The position numbers were made by a program, and so were the translations under genes. From the NCBI GenBank assembly GCA_002418775.1, contig DIEU01000079.1, forward strand, positions 808-16,772: a DNA stretch of 15,965 nt, in the 5' to 3' direction. Of the stretch, positions 13,466-15,965 are shown piece after piece. The notes beneath the pieces were generated by a model. The model had not been told where the DNA came from. It did no database searches and worked only from the letters and a program-made list of their open reading frames with translations. The stretch's first letter is position 1; every line of letters starts with the position of its first letter. The DNA comes from Firmicutes bacterium UBA5766 (lineage in GTDB: Bacteria; Bacillota; Desulfotomaculia; Desulfotomaculales; Nap2-2B).

Positions 13466-15808
13466 TCAGATCACCTTTTCAAAGCAAATCTTTTGGCCGC
13501 GGCTTAAAAAACACTTTTCACCGCATACTTCCAGCCAGATACCTTCCCTATTCCTAATCCTGTCGCGGACAAATAAGACCTCTACCTCAAGCTTTTCTCC
13601 AGCGTTGACAACTTTCAGCTCAAATAAAGCGTTCCTGAACCAGAAATTAAGCTGGATGCCGCTTACTTCTCCGGGTAAAACCGGGTTCAAAGACAAAATC
13701 TCATCTTTTATTTTCAGCCCGGCAAAACCGTAGCCTGCGATTTGCCATGCGCCGCCAAGCGCGGCCGCATGCATACCGAGCTCCGTATTGCCGTATAAGT
13801 CGCCGTAATCCGCCCTTACGGCTTGGATGAAATGCTTGTAAGACTCCTTAAGGTTCCCCAGTTCGAGAGCTGTAATGACATAACTCGGTAAACTGAGGCT
13901 TGACTTATGCGTAGTCCTCTTTTCATAAAAATCGTAGTTGACTTTTTTTACCCGGCTGTCGAATTCGTTGGCAAATAACTGTAATAAGAGTATAACGTCA
14001 GCCTGCTTGATCAACTGGGTGTCTTTGACCCCGGCAAGGTCCAACGAAGCGGGCCAGACCGGCATTGCGTTTTCATCCCATTCCTGAATTAAGAACTCTT
14101 TCTTGTTGAAGTAACCCTCAAATTCTTCAATAAGTCCATCCTGGTTGGTGAGAATAATGATTTTTTCCGAAATATCTTTCCATGACCGGATCTCTTTTTC
14201 TTTTAATTCAATTTTTTTAGCCATCCTGTTCAGCCGAAGGGGATGTTCCCTGGCCAGCAAGCCGTATAGCTCCGCCGCGTATCTTAAATTCCACCTGGCC
14301 ATATAGTTTGTATAAAAATTATTATCAACACATTCCTGAAATTCATTTGGACCAATAACATTCTTTATTTCATAATAGTTTTTTTCGCTGTTATAATTTA
14401 CGCGCGCTGCCCAGAACCGGGCTGTTTCAAAAACCATTTCCGCGCCGTACCGGAGCATGAAATCCATGTCGGAAGTAGCCTGGTAATATAAAACTACTCC
14501 GTAAATTATATCTCCTGAGATATGAATCTCCCTTTTGGATACATGAACGGGGATAACTGTACCATCAAAGTTGACCCATGTCTCGGGAGTCTCGTCGTCT
14601 CCGCTTTCAGCCGATTCCCATGGCCACCAGGCCCCTTTGTACCCGTTTTCCCTTGCTTTGGCCCTAGCCTGATTTAAACGCCGGTAGCGGTAAAGGAGGA
14701 GATTTCTGGCCAGCTCAGGCTGAGTAAAGATAAAAAATGGCAGAACAAAGATTTCTGTATCCCAGAACACGTGGCCTTTATACCACTCGCCTGATAATGT
14801 TTTAGCCAGGATGCTCACGTCCAAATCCACGGGCGGAACAGCGATCAGAAGATGGTAGATGTTCAGGCGCACATTATTCTGCAAGAAATCCTGACAGTCA
14901 ATTGAAAGATCGGAATCTGCCCATCTTTTTCCCCAGGCGCTGCAGTGGGTTTTAAAAAGAGCCGCGGCGCCTTTTCCCTTTATAGTTCCCAGCAAGTCAA
15001 GGCAGCTTTTCTTGATACTGTGCTTCCGGTCACGGGATGAATAAATTGTTATAAAGGATGTAAATGTATACTTTTTCCCCTTGGCGGCTTTAAAGGAGCA
15101 TTCCCTTGAGATAGTTTCCTCACCTCTTGAAACGTCCCACTTTGCTTCCGGGCGGGTACCCCTCCCGGAAAACTCCAGGTCGGCGGCCAGACCAATTGAC
15201 TGCCCGGAATTAATTGTTTCTGCTTCAAGGTAAAGAACCCCACCCGGGTTATTAAATGAGCAATCCCGGACGGAATAATGCTTGATTGGATCCCCGATTG
15301 CCTGAACAGCATTTTCAGTTGTGCCGTCGATTACTCTTTTGACTGTTATTTCTGCGTCACAATCCAGCGGTTTTAAGGAAAATACCATCACGGCGGCGTG
15401 AAAGTCCTTCAAGCTGAAGAACCGCGCCGATTCGTACCCGTACCTCCCCTGGTCATTTTGAAAGACAGTCCGCCTGTGCAAAACGGCCTTTTTTAGGTCT
15501 AAAACACGGCGGTGTTCAACAACTTTCATATCATTTACGGAAAGCCTGACGCCGTTAATATAAATTTCAATCCTCAACGGGTTGGGGGTGTTGACAATTT
15601 CAAAAGGCTGACCCACGGTTTGATCATAAATACCAGCCAGATAAGTCCCGGGATATCCGTTCTCAAAGCTCTCTTCCAGAACACCCCTCGAACCGAGGTA
15701 CCCGTTGCCAAGCGTATAGATTGTTTCCCAAAACTTTCTCTTATCCTGCTCAAAACCCTCTTCGCTGATTATCCAGTTTTCTTCGGACAATTTTTTAAAC
15801 AAAGACAT
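13466..15808 (-). CDS. Glycoside hydrolase family 65 disaccharide phosphorylase
   Basis: The protein of 780 residues has the GH65 layout: an N-terminal beta-sandwich starting ENWIISEEGFEQDKRKFWET with LGNGYLGSRG, an (alpha/alpha)6 barrel, and a C-terminal jelly roll. Barrel marks are YKGHVFWDTEIFVLPFF, GYKGAWWPWESA.SGDDETPE, HISGDIIYGV and VIGPNEF with the presumed catalytic acid Glu489, then VDNNFYTNYMARWNL. The common form of the last motif is GPDE(Y/F)HE; here it is GPNEFQE. The family phosphorolyses trehalose, maltose, kojibiose, nigerose and others to beta-glucose-1-phosphate; specificity cannot be read off. The ATG at 15808 directly abuts its AAGGGGG site, so a TTG at 15802 (spacing 6) or a GTG at 15829 may be the true start. 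Confidence 0.9.
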   Translation of the reverse strand: MSLFKKLSEENWIISEEGFEQDKRKFWETIYTLGNGYLGSRGVLEESFENGYPGTYLAGIYDQTVGQPFEIVNTPNPLRIEIYINGVRLSVNDMKVVEHRRVLDLKKAVLHRRTVFQNDQGRYGYESARFFSLKDFHAAVMVFSLKPLDCDAEITVKRVIDGTTENAVQAIGDPIKHYSVRDCSFNNPGGVLYLEAETINSGQSIGLAADLEFSGRGTRPEAKWDVSRGEETISRECSFKAAKGKKYTFTSFITIYSSRDRKHSIKKSCLDLLGTIKGKGAAALFKTHCSAWGKRWADSDLSIDCQDFLQNNVRLNIYHLLIAVPPVDLDVSILAKTLSGEWYKGHVFWDTEIFVLPFFIFTQPELARNLLLYRYRRLNQARAKARENGYKGAWWPWESAESGDDETPETWVNFDGTVIPVHVSKREIHISGDIIYGVVLYYQATSDMDFMLRYGAEMVFETARFWAARVNYNSEKNYYEIKNVIGPNEFQECVDNNFYTNYMARWNLRYAAELYGLLAREHPLRLNRMAKKIELKEKEIRSWKDISEKIIILTNQDGLIEEFEGYFNKKEFLIQEWDENAMPVWPASLDLAGVKDTQLIKQADVILLLQLFANEFDSRVKKVNYDFYEKRTTHKSSLSLPSYVITALELGNLKESYKHFIQAVRADYGDLYGNTELGMHAAALGGAWQIAGYGFAGLKIKDEILSLNPVLPGEVSGIQLNFWFRNALFELKVVNAGEKLEVEVLFVRDRIRNREGIWLEVCGEKCFLSRGQKICFEKVI

Positions 15809-15861
15809 CCCCCTTACAAAAAAAACCACGCTTTTTTAATTTCCATTGACCGTGCGGCTAA

Positions 15862-15965
15862 TCAACCAGCCAGTCTTTTTTCAATCACTTTTTTATAGAG
15901 CCGTTCGTAACTGTCCACCATAACCTGAGAAGTAAAAAGATTTTCTACCCTTTCCCGGCATTTTA
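15862..15965 (-). CDS. Glycosyltransferase C-terminal end (GT4-like), runs off window
   Basis: Thirty-four codons before a TGA read CRERVENLFTSQVMVDSYER followed by LYKKVIEKRLAG. This is the typical last helix of group-1 (GT4) glycosyltransferases, where the 'R..V...FS...MV..Y..LY' pattern is common. Only this end is visible, so donor and acceptor are unknown. It is followed after 53 bases by the GH65 phosphorylase in the same direction, which suggests joint use in disaccharide or glucan metabolism. Confidence 0.6.
   Translation of the reverse strand, partial: KCRERVENLFTSQVMVDSYERLYKKVIEKRLAG

Noticed and set aside
1979..13908. 13-base exact match AGGCTTGACTTAT at 1979-1991 and 13896-13908
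   Set aside because: The second copy lies in GH65 coding sequence, and a 13-base match is expected by chance in a window of this length.
1..15965. tRNA, rRNA, CRISPR arrays and phage genes
   Set aside because: No tRNA-like arm pattern, rRNA-like stretch, regularly spaced repeats or phage-type proteins were seen on either strand.

Overview
The window looks like chromosomal DNA of a low-to-moderate-GC Gram-positive anaerobe, most like the Peptococcaceae/Desulfotomaculum-Pelotomaculum group. This rests on strong G-rich Shine-Dalgarno sites, frequent GTG/TTG starts, a short-form ThiC, a ThiE with an extra N-terminal domain, a copper-amine-oxidase-type surface protein and a thiL-tsaE-tsaB-rimI cluster. 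It is a judgement from protein character; no search was run. Nearly all genes lie on the minus strand and are described in their own direction.

Right part (15965 to 11444): the end of a GT4-type glycosyltransferase, a GH65 disaccharide phosphorylase, a beta-phosphoglucomutase-like HAD enzyme, the acetolactate synthase regulatory subunit IlvH, and a class I glutamine-amidotransferase-like hydrolase (peptidase C26/PuuD type). GH65 and the HAD enzyme form an evident pair: phosphorolysis releases a glucose-1-phosphate that the mutase converts to glucose-6-phosphate.

Middle (11443 to 6188): a 190-base leader with a well-initiated 30-codon ORF whose stop codon lies in the loop of a terminator-like hairpin, followed by thiE, thiC, thiL, tsaE, tsaB and rimI, tightly packed with several overlaps. 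ThiC makes the pyrimidine phosphate, ThiE joins it to the thiazole phosphate, and ThiL makes thiamine diphosphate. TsaE and TsaB belong to the t6A tRNA-modification machinery and RimI acetylates a ribosomal protein. tsaD is not in the window.

A decayed islet (about 6187 to 4390) holds a C-terminal fragment of a TIGR01777-type epimerase, a secreted copper-amine-oxidase-domain protein interrupted by an in-frame TGA, and a transposase remnant with repeat motifs.

Left part (4380 to 1): a MarR-type regulator with a probable self-operator, a short EmrA/HlyD-like protein, an RND-type membrane-fusion lipoprotein, and two half-ABC exporters that look like a heterodimer. The first half-transporter carries an in-frame TAG exactly between its Walker A and signature motifs; the second runs off the window.

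Most worth checking: the candidate attenuator/leader peptide before thiE, the amber codon in an otherwise intact ABC exporter, three genes (marR, tsaB, puuD-like) where the best-placed start triplet is ATA, and the in-frame TGA after a signal peptide.
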